Source: Streptococcus oralis (GTDB lineage Bacteria > Bacillota > Bacilli > Lactobacillales > Streptococcaceae). Taken from it: 64,000 nt of DNA. The position numbers and the translations under genes are program-made. The stretch spans positions 53,555 through 117,554 of the forward strand of contig NZ_QEWJ01000007.1 in assembly GCF_004127215.1 (NCBI RefSeq). Direction: 5' to 3'. Below, piece after piece: positions 16,810-28,698 of this stretch (the stretch's first letter is position 1; every line of letters begins with the position of its first letter). A model generated the notes under the pieces. That model did not search any database. It was not told the DNA's origin and saw only the letters and a program-made list of their open reading frames with translations.

Positions 16810-17668
16810 GAATGAGTTCCTCCAGGTCGTTTTCATCAAAGTTGTAAGTAGTTTGGCAGAATTGACAAGTGATTTCTGCCCCGTGGTCTTCCTCTTTCAT
16901 TTCCTCTAGGTCTGAATTTGGAAGGCTGGCAAGAGCGTTTAAAAAGCGGTCTTTGCTGCAGTCACATTGGAAACGGATTTCTTCTTCAGATAGGCGTTTG
17001 TAGGATTCGTCCCCATAAATAGCTTTGAGGAGAGCTTCGATATGGTCGTCGCTTTCCAGAAGTGTAGAAATGGCAGGCATTTCTTGGATGCGTTTTTCAA
17101 AGCGAGCAATCTCCTCTTCCTTGGCTCCTGGCAAAACTTGGAGAAGAAAACCACCGGCAACTTCGACCTTGTCGTCTTTGTCTAAAAGGACATTGAGGCC
17201 GACTGCTGAAGGAGTTTGTTGGCTTTCTGTCAGGTAATAGGCCAAGTCTTCACCGATCTCCCCAGAGATGAGAGGAGTCATGGAGTTGTAGGGATTTCCA
17301 GTACCGTAGTCTGTGATAACGAGAAATTGACCATTTCCGACAAAAGGTCCGACAAGGACTTCACCAGTTGCAGTCTTTTTGATGTCAACACCTGGATTTT
17401 GAACGTATCCTTTGACGTTGCCCTTGGTATCTGCGACCGTGATGATGGCACCGAGAGAGCTCGTTCCAAGAACTTTAACCGTTAGCTTGGTATTTCCTTT
17501 TTCATTGGCTGCGAGAATTTGGCTAGCGATAAGGGTACGACCAAGTGCGACAGTTGAACTAGCTTGGGTTTGGTGTTTTTCTTGAGCAGTGCGGACGGTT
17601 TCTGTGCTATCAAGGACAAAAGCACGAAAGGCTCCGCTTTCTGATATTGTTTTAATAATTTTATCCAT
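16796..17668 (-). CDS. hslO: Redox-regulated chaperone Hsp33
   Basis: Holdase activated by oxidative unfolding of its zinc centre. 290 aa. The C-terminal zinc motif is visible as FQCDCS then CQFC (CxC...CxxC, about 234-271). The N-terminal domain has the family pattern TVKVLG and [13 protein letters not shown]. First gene of the minus-strand hslO-dusB operon. Its -10 sits only seven bases from the ATG and no ribosome binding site is visible. Confidence 0.95.
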   Translation of the reverse strand: MDKIIKTISESGAFRAFVLDSTETVRTAQEKHQTQASSTVALGRTLIASQILAANEKGNTKLTVKVLGTSSLGAIITVADTKGNVKGYVQNPGVDIKKTATGEVLVGPFVGNGQFLVITDYGTGNPYNSMTPLISGEIGEDLAYYLTESQQTPSAVGLNVLLDKDDKVEVAGGFLLQVLPGAKEEEIARFEKRIQEMPAISTLLESDDHIEALLKAIYGDESYKRLSEEEIRFQCDCSKDRFLNALASLPNSDLEEMKEEDHGAEITCQFCQTTYNFDENDLEELIRDKS

Positions 17669-17675
17669 AGCTACT

Positions 17676-17684
17676 ATTTTAGCA
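17676..17684 (-). promoter_or_regulatory. hslO promoter, extended -10, possibly leaderless
   Basis: On the minus strand TGCTAAAAT forms an extended -10 (TAAAAT at 17681-17676). The ATG at 17668 follows after seven bases, so the transcript would start at or beside the start codon. No clear -35. Confidence 0.5.
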
Positions 17685-17855
17685 TAAAAATGCCCAAAGG
17701 GGGAGCCGTGTGTTTGCTGCCATCTCTTTAATTGTTTAATGTATGATAATGGGTGTCAGGATTTCGAGGAAAAGAGATTTTTGAAAACAATTTTTATTAA
17801 TATTTTAACTTGTCTTAAAATAAGCTAAAACGAACTTTTAAGTTATGGTAAACAG

Positions 17856-17885
17856 TTGAAAAAAAGGTTGATAAAGTGGTAAAAT
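17856..17885 (+). promoter_or_regulatory. dlt operon promoter
   Basis: TTGAAA (17856-17861), an 18-base spacer and TAAAAT (17880-17885). I looked for a CiaR site (TTTAAG-N5-TTTAAG) and found no clear pair. Confidence 0.55.
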
Positions 17886-17960
17886 GTTAGGAAGATAAGA
17901 TAGTAAATGCATAGTTGCATAGCTTTTTTGAAAAATCATAGAAAATTGAACACACTAACG

Positions 17961-18092
17961 ATGGGAAAACACAGAAAATTGTATATGTTTTTGGGACAGA
18001 CCGTCCTATATTTTGTAATCTTACTTGGTTTACTTTATTTTTTTAGTTACCTTGGTCAGAGCCAGGGAACCTTTATTTATAATGAGTTCTAG
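17961..18092 (+). CDS. dltX: D-alanylation protein DltX
   Basis: A 43-aa single-span membrane protein that begins MGKHRKLYMFLGQTVLYFVI and ends in FIYNEF, the conserved C-terminal motif that works with DltB/DltD in D-alanine transfer. The ATG at 17907 would add 18 residues (MHSCIAFLKNHRKLNTLT) not expected in DltX. The 17961 start lacks a strong ribosome binding site, so the longer form cannot be excluded. It lies 20 bases before dltA. Confidence 0.88.
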   Translation: MGKHRKLYMFLGQTVLYFVILLGLLYFFSYLGQSQGTFIYNEF

Positions 18093-18112
18093 TTTGAAGG
18101 AGAAAATGAACT

Positions 18113-19663
18113 GTGTCTAATAAACCGATAAAAGATATGATTGAAACGATTGAGCACTTTGCTCAAACACAGCCAACATATCCCGTCTACAATGTTTTGG
18201 GGCAAGAGCATACTTATGGTGATCTGAAGGTTGATTCGGATAGTTTGGCTGCAGCTATTGATCAACTTGGCTTGCCTGAGAAATCACCAGTCGTCGTTTT
18301 TGGTGGTCAAGAGTATGAAATGTTGGCAACTTTTGTAGCGCTGACTAAGTCAGGTCATGCCTACATTCCCATTGACAGCCATTCGGCCTTGGAACGAGTT
18401 TCTGCTATTGTAGAAGTAGCAGAGCCAAGCTTGATTATTGCCATTTCAGACTTTCCGTTGGAGCAGGTTTCTACACCGATGTTGAATCTAGCTCAGGTTC
18501 AAGAAGCCTTTGCTCAAGCTTCTAGCTACGAGATCACGCATCCAGTCAAGGGCGATGATAACTACTACATTATCTTTACTTCTGGTACGACTGGTAAGCC
18601 AAAGGGAGTGCAGATTTCCCATGATAATCTCCTCAGTTTTACTAACTGGATGATTACGGACAAGGAATTTGCGACGCCAAGTCGTCCACAAATGCTGGCT
18701 CAACCGCCTTATTCTTTTGACCTATCTGTCATGTACTGGGCACCAACATTGGCACTAGGTGGTACGCTTTTCGCTCTTCCTTCAGCCCTTACTCAGGATT
18801 TCAAAAAGCTCTTTACGACGATCTTTTCATTGCCAATCGCTATCTGGACTTCAACGCCTTCCTTTGCAGATATGGCCATGTTGTCAGAAGACTTTAATAG
18901 TGAAAAAATGCCCGGCATCACGCATTTCTACTTTGATGGTGAAGAATTGACGGTCAAAACAGCTCAAAAACTGCGCGAGCGTTTCCCAAATGCCCGTATC
19001 ATCAATGCTTACGGCCCAACAGAAGCGACAGTAGCCCTGTCAGCTGTTGCCGTGACGGACGAGATGTTGTCGACTCTCAAACGCCTCCCAATCGGCTATA
19101 CAAAAGATGATTCTCCAACCTTTATCATTGATGAGGAAGGTAAGAAACTGCCAAATGGCGAACAAGGAGAAATCATCGTATCTGGTCCAGCTGTTTCAAA
19201 AGGCTATATGAATAATCCTGAAAAAACGGCAGAGGCCTTCTTTGAGTTCGAAGGTCTTCCAGCCTACCACACAGGGGATGTAGGAACTATGACAGATGAG
19301 GGCTTGCTTCTCTACGGTGGACGCATGGATTTCCAGATTAAGTTTAATGGTTATCGTATTGAGCTTGAAGATGTCTCTCAAAATCTCAATAAATCTCGCT
19401 ATATCGAGTCGGCTGTCGCTGTCCCACGTTATAACAAGGACCACAAGGTACAAAATCTGCTGGCCTATGTCATCCTAAAGGACGGTGTGCGTGAGCAGTT
19501 TGAACGTGATATCGATATTACCAAGGCCATTAAGGAAGATCTGGCAGATATCATGATGTCCTATATGATGCCGTCTAAGTTTCTCTATCGAGACAGTTTG
19601 CCACTAACGCCTAATGGTAAGATTGACATCAAGGGCTTGATCAATGAGGTAAACAATAGATGA
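18113..19663 (+). CDS. dltA: D-alanine--D-alanyl carrier protein ligase
   Basis: Adenylates D-alanine and loads it on DltC for teichoic acid D-alanylation. 516 aa with GTG start and AAGGAG upstream. AMP-binding motifs: [16 protein letters not shown] (about 147-162), [25 protein letters not shown], and the catalytic-lysine region [14 protein letters not shown] near the end. The stop overlaps the dltB start (ATGA). It looks intact. Confidence 0.97.
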   Translation: MSNKPIKDMIETIEHFAQTQPTYPVYNVLGQEHTYGDLKVDSDSLAAAIDQLGLPEKSPVVVFGGQEYEMLATFVALTKSGHAYIPIDSHSALERVSAIVEVAEPSLIIAISDFPLEQVSTPMLNLAQVQEAFAQASSYEITHPVKGDDNYYIIFTSGTTGKPKGVQISHDNLLSFTNWMITDKEFATPSRPQMLAQPPYSFDLSVMYWAPTLALGGTLFALPSALTQDFKKLFTTIFSLPIAIWTSTPSFADMAMLSEDFNSEKMPGITHFYFDGEELTVKTAQKLRERFPNARIINAYGPTEATVALSAVAVTDEMLSTLKRLPIGYTKDDSPTFIIDEEGKKLPNGEQGEIIVSGPAVSKGYMNNPEKTAEAFFEFEGLPAYHTGDVGTMTDEGLLLYGGRMDFQIKFNGYRIELEDVSQNLNKSRYIESAVAVPRYNKDHKVQNLLAYVILKDGVREQFERDIDITKAIKEDLADIMMSYMMPSKFLYRDSLPLTPNGKIDIKGLINEVNNR

Positions 19664-20904
19664 TGGAGCTTTATAAACAGCTACCTCATTTGGAACCTTA
19701 TGGCAATCTTTATTATTTTTTGTACGTGATTGCTGCGACCTTACCGATATTTATCGGGCTCTTTTTCAAGAAACGCTTTGCCTGGTATGAGGTGCTCGTT
19801 AGTCTCTTCTTTATCGTCACCATGTTGGTCGGTGGAAAGACGAATCAAATAAGCGCTCTTATCCTTTATGTTATCTGGCAAGTACTGCTTGTATTTTTCT
19901 ACAAAAGGTACAGGAAACGACGGGATAGTAAATGGATATTTTACCTGGTTAGCTTTTTATCTCTATTGCCAATCGTCTTTGTGAAAATATCTCCTGCTAT
20001 TCATTGACCTCAATCTTTGTTTGGCTTTTTAGGGATTTCTTACTTAACCTTTCGTGCAGTTGGGGTTATCGTTGAGTTGAGAGACGGTGTCATCAAGGAT
20101 TTAACGATTTGGCAATTCTTACGTTTTCTTCTCTTTATGCCGACCTTCTCAAGTGGTCCCATTGATCGTTTTAAACGTTTCAATGAAAATTATGAGACCA
20201 TTCCTGAGCGAGAAGAGTTGATGGATATGCTAGAAGATGCTGTCAAGTATATCATGCTAGGTTTTCTCTACAAGTTTATCTTGGCCCATATTCTAGGAGA
20301 GACATTATTGCCTCCGTTGAAAAATTTAGCCTTGCAGACAGGTGGTTTCTTTAATCATTATGCTTTGGCGGTGATGTATACCTTTGGTTTAGAGTTGTTC
20401 TTTGACTTTGCGGGCTACTCTATGTTTGCTTTAGCCATCTCCAATTTGATGGGGATTCATAGTCCTATCAACTTTAATAAGCCCTTTTTATCAAGGGATT
20501 TAAAGGAATTTTGGAATCGTTGGCATATGAGCCTGTCTTTCTGGTTCCGTGACTTTGTCTTTATGCGGATGGTGATGGTGTTGACCAGAAAGAAGGTCTT
20601 TAAAAATCGAAATGTGACCTCAAGTGTGGCCTATATCCTCAATATGCTGATTATGGGCTTTTGGCATGGCGTGACATGGTACTATATCGCCTATGGACTT
20701 TTTCATGGGCTTGGGCTGGTCATCAATGACGCTTGGCTTCGTAAGAAAAAAGCGCTCAATAAAGAACGGAAAAAAGCTGGGAAGGCTTCCTTACCTGAGA
20801 ATCGCTGGATTCAGTTGCTTGGCATGGTTGTTACTTTCCATGTCGTGATGGTTTCATTCTTAATCTTTTCTGGATTTTTGAATGATTTATGGTTTAAAAA
20901 ATAG
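19660..20904 (+). pseudogene. dltB: dltB with an in-frame TGA
   Basis: DltB is the membrane O-acyltransferase that passes D-alanine across the membrane. The full frame is 414 codons, the normal length, but codon 116 is TGA (20005-20007): ...VKISPAIH, stop, PQSLFGFLGISYLTF... The frame is the same on both sides, so this is a single nonsense codon. Related proteins carry Gly near here, and GGA to TGA is one substitution. The downstream part keeps the MBOAT motifs RWHMSLSFWFRDF and MGFWHGVTWYY. A TTG at 20017 has no ribosome binding site and would drop the first transmembrane segments. If real, D-alanylation should fail. Sequencing error, phase variation or readthrough are alternatives. Confidence 0.88.
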
Positions 20905-20914
20905 AAGGATATAA

Positions 20915-22418
<1,504 letters not shown>

Positions 22419-22428
22419 ACCAAGATGA

Positions 22429-22458
22429 AAGTTTGGGATTTGAACCCAAGCTTTTTTG
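22429..22458 (+). terminator. Terminator of the dlt operon
   Basis: AAGTTTGGG pairs with CCCAAGCTT (one mismatch), followed by a run of T. Confidence 0.75.
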
Positions 22459-22520
22459 TTTAAATAGCGAATGTTTTAGATGAAAATAAGTCAAAGGTTT
22501 CAAATTTTCTAGAAATATCG

Positions 22521-22526
22521 TATAAT
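22521..22526 (+). promoter_or_regulatory. -10 element of the 5'-nucleotidase gene
   Basis: A perfect TATAAT 34 bases before the ATG. No strong -35 at the expected distance. Confidence 0.5.
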
Positions 22527-22559
22527 ATAAAGGAAAAAAGAAAAGAAAAGGATTTCAAA

Positions 22560-24596
22560 ATGAATAAACGTTTCTTATTACCCGTCTTATCGACAGCCCT
22601 ACTGGCCCCAGCTTTTTTGGCTGGACAGGTCTATGCTGAAGAAGCAGCTGCCCCTGCAGAAAGTCCAGCAGTTGTAGCAAATCCTGCAACTTTAGAAACT
22701 CCTGCAGCTCCAACAACAGAGGCGGCAACTCCCACAAGTGCTGAATCGGCGGAAGCAAAGGAAACTCCTGTTGAATCTACTAAAAACGAAGAAAAGGACA
22801 CCGTTATCTTACACACCAATGATGTCCACGGTCGTATCGTAGAGGAAAAGGGAGTAATTGGAGATGCTAAGCTAGCGACTGTCATCGAGCAGGAACGTGC
22901 GAAATCAAATCAAACGACTCTCGTCGTAGATGCTGGAGACGCCTTCCAAGGTTTACCGATTTCCAACTCTACTAAGGGTGAAGCACGCGCTGAAATTCTC
23001 AATCAGATGCAGTATGATGCCATGGCAGTAGGAAACCATGAGTTTGACTTTGGCCTTGATGAAGTTAAAAAATACAAGGAAATCTTGAAATTCCCATTAC
23101 TCAGTTCAAATACTTATGTCAACGGAGCTCGTCTGTTTGAAGCATCTACAATCGTTGATAAAGATAAGACTGTGGAAGGCGATGAGTTTGTTGTGATTGG
23201 TGTGACGACACCTGAAACAGCCACTAAAACCCACCCTAAAAATATTAAAGGGGTAACTTTTACTGACCCAATCTCAGAAGTCAATAAGGTTATTGAAGAA
23301 GTTCAAGCCAAGGCGCGTGCAGAAGGTAAGGACTACAAACACTATGTGGTGCTTGCTCACCTAGGTGTAGATACTACAACTCCAGTCGAATGGCGTGGTT
23401 CAACTTTGGCAGAAGCCTTGTCTAAAAATCCTCGTTTGAAAGGGAAACGCGTAACAGTAATAGACGGTCACTCTCATACAGTAGAATCAACAACCTATGG
23501 AGACAATGTTACCTACAACCAGACAGGAAGCTACCTTCATAATGTAGGAAAAATCACCTACAAATCACGTCAGCTTTTGGGCAATCCAACTCAGATTCCG
23601 GCTGCTGATGCTAAAAAGTTACCAGCCAATCCAACAGTTGAAAAACTAGTCAAAGACATTAAACAAAAATACGATGCCGAAAATGCGGTTGAAGTCGTTT
23701 CAAACAGCCCTGTAGAGCTCAACGGAGATCGTGAAAATGTTCGGGTTCGTGAAACCAACCTCGGAAACGTCGTAGCAGACTCCCTCTATCAGTATGGTCA
23801 GACAGGATTTAGTCATCCGACTGACATCGCTGTGACAAATGGCGGTGGCTTGCGTGAAACCATTGCAAAAGGCAAACCGATTACGAAAGGAAATGTTATT
23901 GCGGTTCTTCCATTTGGAAACACGATTTCACAAATCCAAGTGACTGGGCAACAAGTATTGGATATGTTTGAAAAGTCACTCGGCTCTATCTTGCAGGTCG
24001 ATAAGGATGGCAAGAAGGTCTTGGATGAGAACGGACAACCGTTGCTAGAACCAAGTGGTGGCTTCTTGCAAGTTTCAGGTGTGAAGGTTTACTATGATAC
24101 CAACCTACCATCAGGTAAACGTGTCTTGGCCATTCAGGTCAAAAATCGCACGACTGGTCGTTATGATCTCCTAGACCTCGCAAAAACCTACTATCTTGCA
24201 ACCAATGATTTCCTAGCTGCGGGTGGCGATGGCTACACGATGTTAGGTGGTGCGCGAGAAGAAGGACCTTCTATGGATGCAGCCTTTGAAGAGTATCTGA
24301 AAACAGCTGATTTGACCCAGTATGAAAAGATCAATCCGAACTCACGGACAATTTCTGTGGATTCTAAAAACTTTAGTCTACCAGTAGAAACACCTCAAAC
24401 GAATGCAGCTGCTAGCGATGCGACTACGAATGTGCCACTTACTTATGAGGTGGCAGGTCAATTTAGCAAGAAGGCAGTTGTCTCAGAAAAAGCTCTCCCA
24501 AATACAGGAAGTGAACAGTCTATCTTCTTGCTCTTGATGGGAATGGTGGCTGGTTTGGCAGGCATCTTATCAAGCCGAAAACCAAAGCTAAAATAG
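22560..24596 (+). CDS. Cell-wall anchored 5'-nucleotidase
   Basis: 678 aa surface enzyme of the UshA/5'-nucleotidase family, which hydrolyses nucleotides to nucleosides. Signal peptide about 1-26, an Ala/Pro/Glu-rich spacer to about 78, then a metallophosphatase domain with LHTNDVHGRI, VDAGDAFQG, GNHEFDFG and DGHSHT. A C-terminal nucleotidase domain follows (TNGGGLRETI, FLAAGGDGYTML). The end has LPNTG, a membrane segment and a basic tail (sortase signal). In streptococci such enzymes make extracellular adenosine, which dampens immunity. The specific substrate here is not shown. Confidence 0.9.
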   Translation: MNKRFLLPVLSTALLAPAFLAGQVYAEEAAAPAESPAVVANPATLETPAAPTTEAATPTSAESAEAKETPVESTKNEEKDTVILHTNDVHGRIVEEKGVIGDAKLATVIEQERAKSNQTTLVVDAGDAFQGLPISNSTKGEARAEILNQMQYDAMAVGNHEFDFGLDEVKKYKEILKFPLLSSNTYVNGARLFEASTIVDKDKTVEGDEFVVIGVTTPETATKTHPKNIKGVTFTDPISEVNKVIEEVQAKARAEGKDYKHYVVLAHLGVDTTTPVEWRGSTLAEALSKNPRLKGKRVTVIDGHSHTVESTTYGDNVTYNQTGSYLHNVGKITYKSRQLLGNPTQIPAADAKKLPANPTVEKLVKDIKQKYDAENAVEVVSNSPVELNGDRENVRVRETNLGNVVADSLYQYGQTGFSHPTDIAVTNGGGLRETIAKGKPITKGNVIAVLPFGNTISQIQVTGQQVLDMFEKSLGSILQVDKDGKKVLDENGQPLLEPSGGFLQVSGVKVYYDTNLPSGKRVLAIQVKNRTTGRYDLLDLAKTYYLATNDFLAAGGDGYTMLGGAREEGPSMDAAFEEYLKTADLTQYEKINPNSRTISVDSKNFSLPVETPQTNAAASDATTNVPLTYEVAGQFSKKAVVSEKALPNTGSEQSIFLLLMGMVAGLAGILSSRKPKLK

Positions 24597-24649
24597 GTTA
24601 AATTTGACATCTAGAAGAGTCTAGGGAAACGTTTTTACGCCTTTTTTCC

Positions 24650-24677
24650 TTGACTCTTTTTTGGTTTGTGATATAAT
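24650..24677 (+). promoter_or_regulatory. adc operon promoter
   Basis: TTGACT (24650-24655), a 16-base spacer and TATAAT (24672-24677), with TG one base before it (extended -10). Confidence 0.85.
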
Positions 24678-24688
24678 TAACCAGTAAA
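24677..24688 (+). promoter_or_regulatory. AdcR box
   Basis: TTAACCAGTAAA matches the AdcR operator TTAACNNGTTAA at all but one fixed position and overlaps the -10 and start region, as expected for zinc-dependent repression by AdcR. Confidence 0.8.
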
Positions 24689-24745
24689 GAATCGGTGGCT
24701 ATCTAAGTTTTTTTACGAAAAAGATAGCTAGGGAAGGAGTAACAC

Positions 24746-25186
24746 ATGAGACAGCTTGCACAGGAAATCGACAACTTTTTAAACGAGGTGATCTTGAGAT
24801 CTGAGAACCAGCATGAAATTCTGATTGGGCATTGCACAAGTGACGTAGCCTTGACCAATACTCAGGAACACATCCTCATGCTCTTGTCAGAAGAATCCTT
24901 AACTAACTCGGAGTTGGCCCGTCGCCTCAATGTCAGTCAGGCGGCAGTGACCAAGGCTATCAAGTCTTTAGTCAAAGAGGGCATGTTAGAGACATCCAGA
25001 GATCCCAAGGATGCGCGTGTGATCTTTTATCAACTGACAGAGCTAGCTCGACCGGTGGCAGAGGAACACCACCATCATCATGAGCACACGCTCTTAGCCT
25101 ATGAACAAGTGGCAAGTCAGTTTACTCCAAATGAACAAGAAGTCATCCAGCGGTTTTTAACTGCTTTAGTAGGAGAAATCAAATAA
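24746..25186 (+). CDS. adcR: Zinc-responsive MarR-family repressor
   Basis: 146-aa winged-helix repressor that shuts zinc import when zinc is bound. The HTH reads [24 protein letters not shown] (about 51-74). A His/Glu-rich block EEHHHHHEH (about 106-114) supplies metal ligands. Its stop shares a base with the adcC start, and an AdcR box lies in the promoter. Confidence 0.95.
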   Translation: MRQLAQEIDNFLNEVILRSENQHEILIGHCTSDVALTNTQEHILMLLSEESLTNSELARRLNVSQAAVTKAIKSLVKEGMLETSRDPKDARVIFYQLTELARPVAEEHHHHHEHTLLAYEQVASQFTPNEQEVIQRFLTALVGEIK

Positions 25187-25890
25187 TGCGGTATATTACA
25201 GTAGAGGACTTGTCTTTCTATTATGACAAGGAACCTGTCCTCGAGCACATCAACTACAGTGTTGATAGTGGGGAGTTTGTCACCCTGACTGGTGAAAATG
25301 GAGCTGCCAAGACGACGCTGATTAAGGCAAGTCTAGGCATCTTGCAGCCAAGATTTGGCAAGGTAACCATCTCAAAGACAAATACTCATGGGAAAAAACT
25401 TAGGATAGCTTATCTCCCGCAGCAAATTGCTAGTTTTAATGCAGGATTTCCAAGCACAGTTTATGAATTTGTCAAGTCGGGTCGTTATCCGCGAAAGGGC
25501 TGGTTCCGTCGCTTGAATGCTCATGATGAGAAACATATCAAGGCCAGTTTAGACTCAGTTGGTATGTGGGAACATCGTGACAAACGAATTGGCTCCCTCT
25601 CTGGTGGGCAAAAACAACGGGCAGTGATTGCTCGGATGTTTGCTTCTGACCCAGATATCTTTGTCTTGGATGAGCCGACGACAGGGATGGATGCAGGGAG
25701 CAAAAATGAATTTTACGAACTCATGCACCACAGTGCTCACCATCATGGCAAGGCCGTTTTGATGATTACGCATGATCCGGAGGAGGTCAAGGCCTACGCA
25801 GACCGCAATATTCACCTAGTGCGTAATCAAGACTCACCGTGGCGTTGTTTCAACGTTCACGAGAGCGATCAGGAGGTGGACCATGCTTAG
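25186..25890 (+). CDS. adcC: Zinc ABC transporter ATPase
   Basis: 234-aa ATPase of the zinc importer. Walker A is GENGAAKTT (about 38-46), with Ala where Gly is usual (GxxGxGKT). I recall this change in pneumococcal AdcC too, so it is probably a family trait. Signature [15 protein letters not shown], Walker [14 protein letters not shown]-loop MITHDPEE. Overlaps adcB by eight bases. Confidence 0.94.
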   Translation: MRYITVEDLSFYYDKEPVLEHINYSVDSGEFVTLTGENGAAKTTLIKASLGILQPRFGKVTISKTNTHGKKLRIAYLPQQIASFNAGFPSTVYEFVKSGRYPRKGWFRRLNAHDEKHIKASLDSVGMWEHRDKRIGSLSGGQKQRAVIARMFASDPDIFVLDEPTTGMDAGSKNEFYELMHHSAHHHGKAVLMITHDPEEVKAYADRNIHLVRNQDSPWRCFNVHESDQEVDHA

Positions 25891-26689
25891 TTTGTTATCA
25901 TATGACTTCATGCAACGGGCCTTCTTGGCTGTCATTGCCATGAGTCTCTTTTCTCCAGTTCTTGGGACCTTCCTTATCTTACGTCGTCAGAGTCTCATGA
26001 GCGATACCCTCAGTCACGTTTCTCTATCAGGAGTAGCCTTTGGTCTGGTTTTGGGGATTTCTCCAACTATTTCAACCATTGCTATTGTCTTGATCGCTGC
26101 GGTCTTTTTGGAGTATCTCCGTACAGTCTATAAGAACTTTATGGAAATCGGAACTGCCATCCTCATGTCAACAGGACTTGCAGTGTCTCTTATCGTGATG
26201 AGTAAGGGCAAAAGTTCGAGTTCCATGAGTTTGGACCAATATCTCTTTGGGTCTATTGTGACCATTAGCCAGGAGCAGGTAATTTTCCTCTTTGCCATTG
26301 CTGCAGTCGTTTTACTCTTGACTTTCTTGTTTTTGCGACCAATGTATATCCTGACCTTTGATGAGGATACGGCTTTTGTAGATGGACTTCCAGTGCGAAC
26401 CATGTCTATCCTCTTTAACATGGTGACAGGGGTGGCGATTGCCCTTATGATACCAGCAGCTGGAGTTCTTTTGGTGTCAACCATTATGGTCTTACCAGCT
26501 AGTATTGCCCTTCGTTTGGGGAAAAATTTCAAATCCGTTATGTTGCTAGCTAGTGCTATTGGCTTTTTGGGAATGGTGGCAGGACTTTATATTTCCTACT
26601 ATGCAGAAACCCCTGCTAGCGCTAGTATCACCATTATCTTTGTAGCAGTCTTTTTGCTAGTCAGTCTATTGAAACGTTTTATTAAATAG
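25883..26689 (+). CDS. adcB: Zinc ABC transporter permease
   Basis: 268-aa membrane protein of the ABC-3 family with about eight hydrophobic segments and the family block [20 protein letters not shown] later segment [16 protein letters not shown] matches the conserved permease core. It forms the channel of the zinc importer with AdcC and AdcA. Confidence 0.94.
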   Translation: MLSLLSYDFMQRAFLAVIAMSLFSPVLGTFLILRRQSLMSDTLSHVSLSGVAFGLVLGISPTISTIAIVLIAAVFLEYLRTVYKNFMEIGTAILMSTGLAVSLIVMSKGKSSSSMSLDQYLFGSIVTISQEQVIFLFAIAAVVLLLTFLFLRPMYILTFDEDTAFVDGLPVRTMSILFNMVTGVAIALMIPAAGVLLVSTIMVLPASIALRLGKNFKSVMLLASAIGFLGMVAGLYISYYAETPASASITIIFVAVFLLVSLLKRFIK

Positions 26690-26698
26690 GAGAATGAA

Positions 26699-28204
26699 AT
26701 GAAAAAACTTAGCTTACTACTAGCTAGTCTATGTGCCCTGTTTTTAGTGGCTTGTTCCAATCAAAAACAGGCAGATGGGAAGCTAAATATCGTGACAACC
26801 TTTTACCCTGTCTACGAATTTACTAAGCAAGTCGCGGGAGATACCGCCAATGTGGAACTCCTAATCGGTGCTGGCACAGAACCTCACGACTATGAGCCAT
26901 CTGCCAAGGCAGTTGCCAAAATCCAAGACGCAGATACCTTCGTCTATGAAAATGAAAACATGGAGACCTGGGTTCCCAAATTGCTAGAATCCTTGGATAA
27001 GAAAAAAGTGAAAACCATCAAGGCGACAGGTGATATGTTGCTCCTGCCAGGAGGTGAGGAAGAAGAGGAAAGCCATGATCACGGTGGTGAAGGTCACCAT
27101 CATGACTACGATCCCCATGTTTGGTTATCACCAGTCCGTGCCATTAAGCTAGTAGAGCATATCCGAGACAGCTTGTCAGCAGATTATCCTGAAAAAAAAG
27201 AGACCTTTGAGAAGAATGCCGCGGCCTATATCGAAAAATTGCAAGCCTTGGACAAGGCCTACACAGATGGCTTGTCTCAAGCCAAACAAAAGAGTTTTGT
27301 GACCCAGCACGCTGCCTTTAACTACCTTGCCTTGGACTACGACCTCAAGCAAGTATCCATCTCAGGTCTCTCACCAGATGCAGAACCATCAGCAGCACGT
27401 TTGGCGGAATTGACAGAGTATATCAAGAAAAACAAGATTTCCTATATCTACTTTGAAGAAAATGCCTCTCAAGCTCTTGCCAATACACTCTCAAAAGAAA
27501 CGGGTGTCAAACTAGATGTGCTCAATCCGCTAGAAAGTCTGACAGAGGAAGCGACAAAGGCTGGTGAGAACTATATCTCTGTGATGGAGAAAAACCTCAA
27601 GGCTCTCAAGCAGACAACAGACCAAGAAGGACCAGAAATCGAGCCAGAGAAGGAAGAAAGCACCAAGACAGTTCATAACGGTTACTTTGAGGATGCAGAT
27701 GTCAAAGACCGCACCTTGAGTGACTATGCTGGTAGCTGGCAGTCGGTCTATCCTTTTCTTGAGAATGGGACCTTTGATCAAGTCTTTGACTACAAGGCTA
27801 AGTTGACTGGCAAGATGACCAAAGATGAGTACAAGGCCTACTATCGGAAAGGTTATCAGACAGATGTGACTAAGATCAACATCACGGATAACACCATGGA
27901 GTTTGTTCAAGCTGGCCAAAGCAAGAAATTCACCTACAAGTACGTCGGCAAGAAAATCTTGACTTATAAGAAAGGCAATCGTGGCGTGCGCTTTCTCTTT
28001 GAAGCGACCGATGCGGATGCTGGACAGTTCAAGTATGTTCAGTTTAGCGACCACAATATCGCTCCAGTTAAGGCAGAACATTTCCATATCTTCTTTGGAG
28101 GCATCAGCCAAGAAGCACTCTTTGAAGAAATGGATAACTGGCCAACCTACTACCCAGATAACTTATCTGGTCAAGAAATCGCCCAAGAAATGTTGGCGCA
28201 TTGA
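26699..28204 (+). CDS. adcA: Zinc-binding lipoprotein AdcA (ZnuA-ZinT fusion)
   Basis: 501-aa lipoprotein that captures zinc. Lipobox LFLVACS with Cys19. The ZnuA-like cluster A-I domain (about 27-310) has the ligand region PHDYEPS and a His/Glu-rich loop EEEEESHDHGGEGHHHDYDPHVW (about 120-142). The second domain, ZinT-like, runs from about 325 to 501 (HNGYFEDADVKDRTLSDYAG, HFHIFFGG). This two-domain layout is that of pneumococcal AdcA. Last gene of adcRCBA. Confidence 0.95.
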   Translation: MKKLSLLLASLCALFLVACSNQKQADGKLNIVTTFYPVYEFTKQVAGDTANVELLIGAGTEPHDYEPSAKAVAKIQDADTFVYENENMETWVPKLLESLDKKKVKTIKATGDMLLLPGGEEEEESHDHGGEGHHHDYDPHVWLSPVRAIKLVEHIRDSLSADYPEKKETFEKNAAAYIEKLQALDKAYTDGLSQAKQKSFVTQHAAFNYLALDYDLKQVSISGLSPDAEPSAARLAELTEYIKKNKISYIYFEENASQALANTLSKETGVKLDVLNPLESLTEEATKAGENYISVMEKNLKALKQTTDQEGPEIEPEKEESTKTVHNGYFEDADVKDRTLSDYAGSWQSVYPFLENGTFDQVFDYKAKLTGKMTKDEYKAYYRKGYQTDVTKINITDNTMEFVQAGQSKKFTYKYVGKKILTYKKGNRGVRFLFEATDADAGQFKYVQFSDHNIAPVKAEHFHIFFGGISQEALFEEMDNWPTYYPDNLSGQEIAQEMLAH

Positions 28205-28212
28205 TACAAGAG

Positions 28213-28241
28213 AAAAATCCCGCAAATCTGCGGGATTTTTT
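28213..28241 (+). terminator. Terminator of the adc operon
   Basis: AAAAATCCCGCA, loop AATC, TGCGGGATTTTTT. Confidence 0.92.
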
Positions 28242-28431
28242 GCTAGAAACCTTTATCTGGTTAGGTTGTTGAGCGGTATAGTACTATAGCTGTGCTGTTC
28301 GCAATGTGATAAAGCTGGCATTCACTACTTAGTAGACTTTGGTTGATTCTAACTAACTGGCGAATGCAAAAGTTACGATTGTACAAATTATAGAATCTTT
28401 TCTGAGTATTTAGGAAGACAGCCTTGTCTTA

Positions 28432-28460
28432 TTGACGGTACCTAGATTTTTTGTTATAGT
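28432..28460 (+). promoter_or_regulatory. Promoter of the GH29 gene, long leader
   Basis: TTGACG (28432-28437), a 17-base spacer and TATAGT (28455-28460). The transcript would carry a leader of about 290 bases that includes two DnaA-type palindromes and a small hairpin (CTAG, AAAAG, CTAG, then TTTTT, 28669-28686). I see no gene in 28242-28759 and no T-box GGTGG motif. Confidence 0.65.
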
Positions 28461-28488
28461 CAACGAGGTAACAACTAGGAAGAAGGAC

Positions 28489-28509
28489 TTATTCACAAGT
28501 TGTGGATAA
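28489..28509. repeat. Paired DnaA-box palindrome, copy 1
   Basis: TTATTCACA and TGTGGATAA face each other around AGT: two DnaA boxes (consensus TTATCCACA) in inverted orientation, the left one with a single mismatch. The second copy lies exactly 210 bases downstream. Confidence 0.65.
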
Positions 28510-28698
28510 GTCTGGGGAGAGCAGGAGATTTAATTAATATCCTAGAGGGTTCCTGAGAATGGTCCCAGAAACTAGTGACGAGCCAGCTTTCTGGTAGAAG
28601 TCCTAGTGCAGTGGGGATTTGAGCAGAGTTTGCTGAAGGTGATAGGTTCAAAGTCAAAGAGCCAGAGTCTAGAAAAGCTAGTTTTTAGGCATGTTTTC

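Noticed and set aside
17760-17860. CiaR site before the dlt operon
   Set aside because: TTTTAAG occurs once near 17838 but no second TTTAAG at five-base spacing is found on either strand.
20017-20904. A separate gene starting at TTG 20017
   Set aside because: It is the in-frame continuation of dltB after the TGA; the TTG has no ribosome binding site and the product would lack the first DltB membrane segments.
25186-25890. AdcC as a dead ATPase because Walker A is GENGAAKTT
   Set aside because: The lysine and both threonines are kept, the signature and Walker B are intact, and I recall the same variant in pneumococcal AdcC.
27530-28111. 193-aa minus-strand frame inside adcA
   Set aside because: It is a shadow of the adcA coding frame, with no start signals or recognisable protein features.
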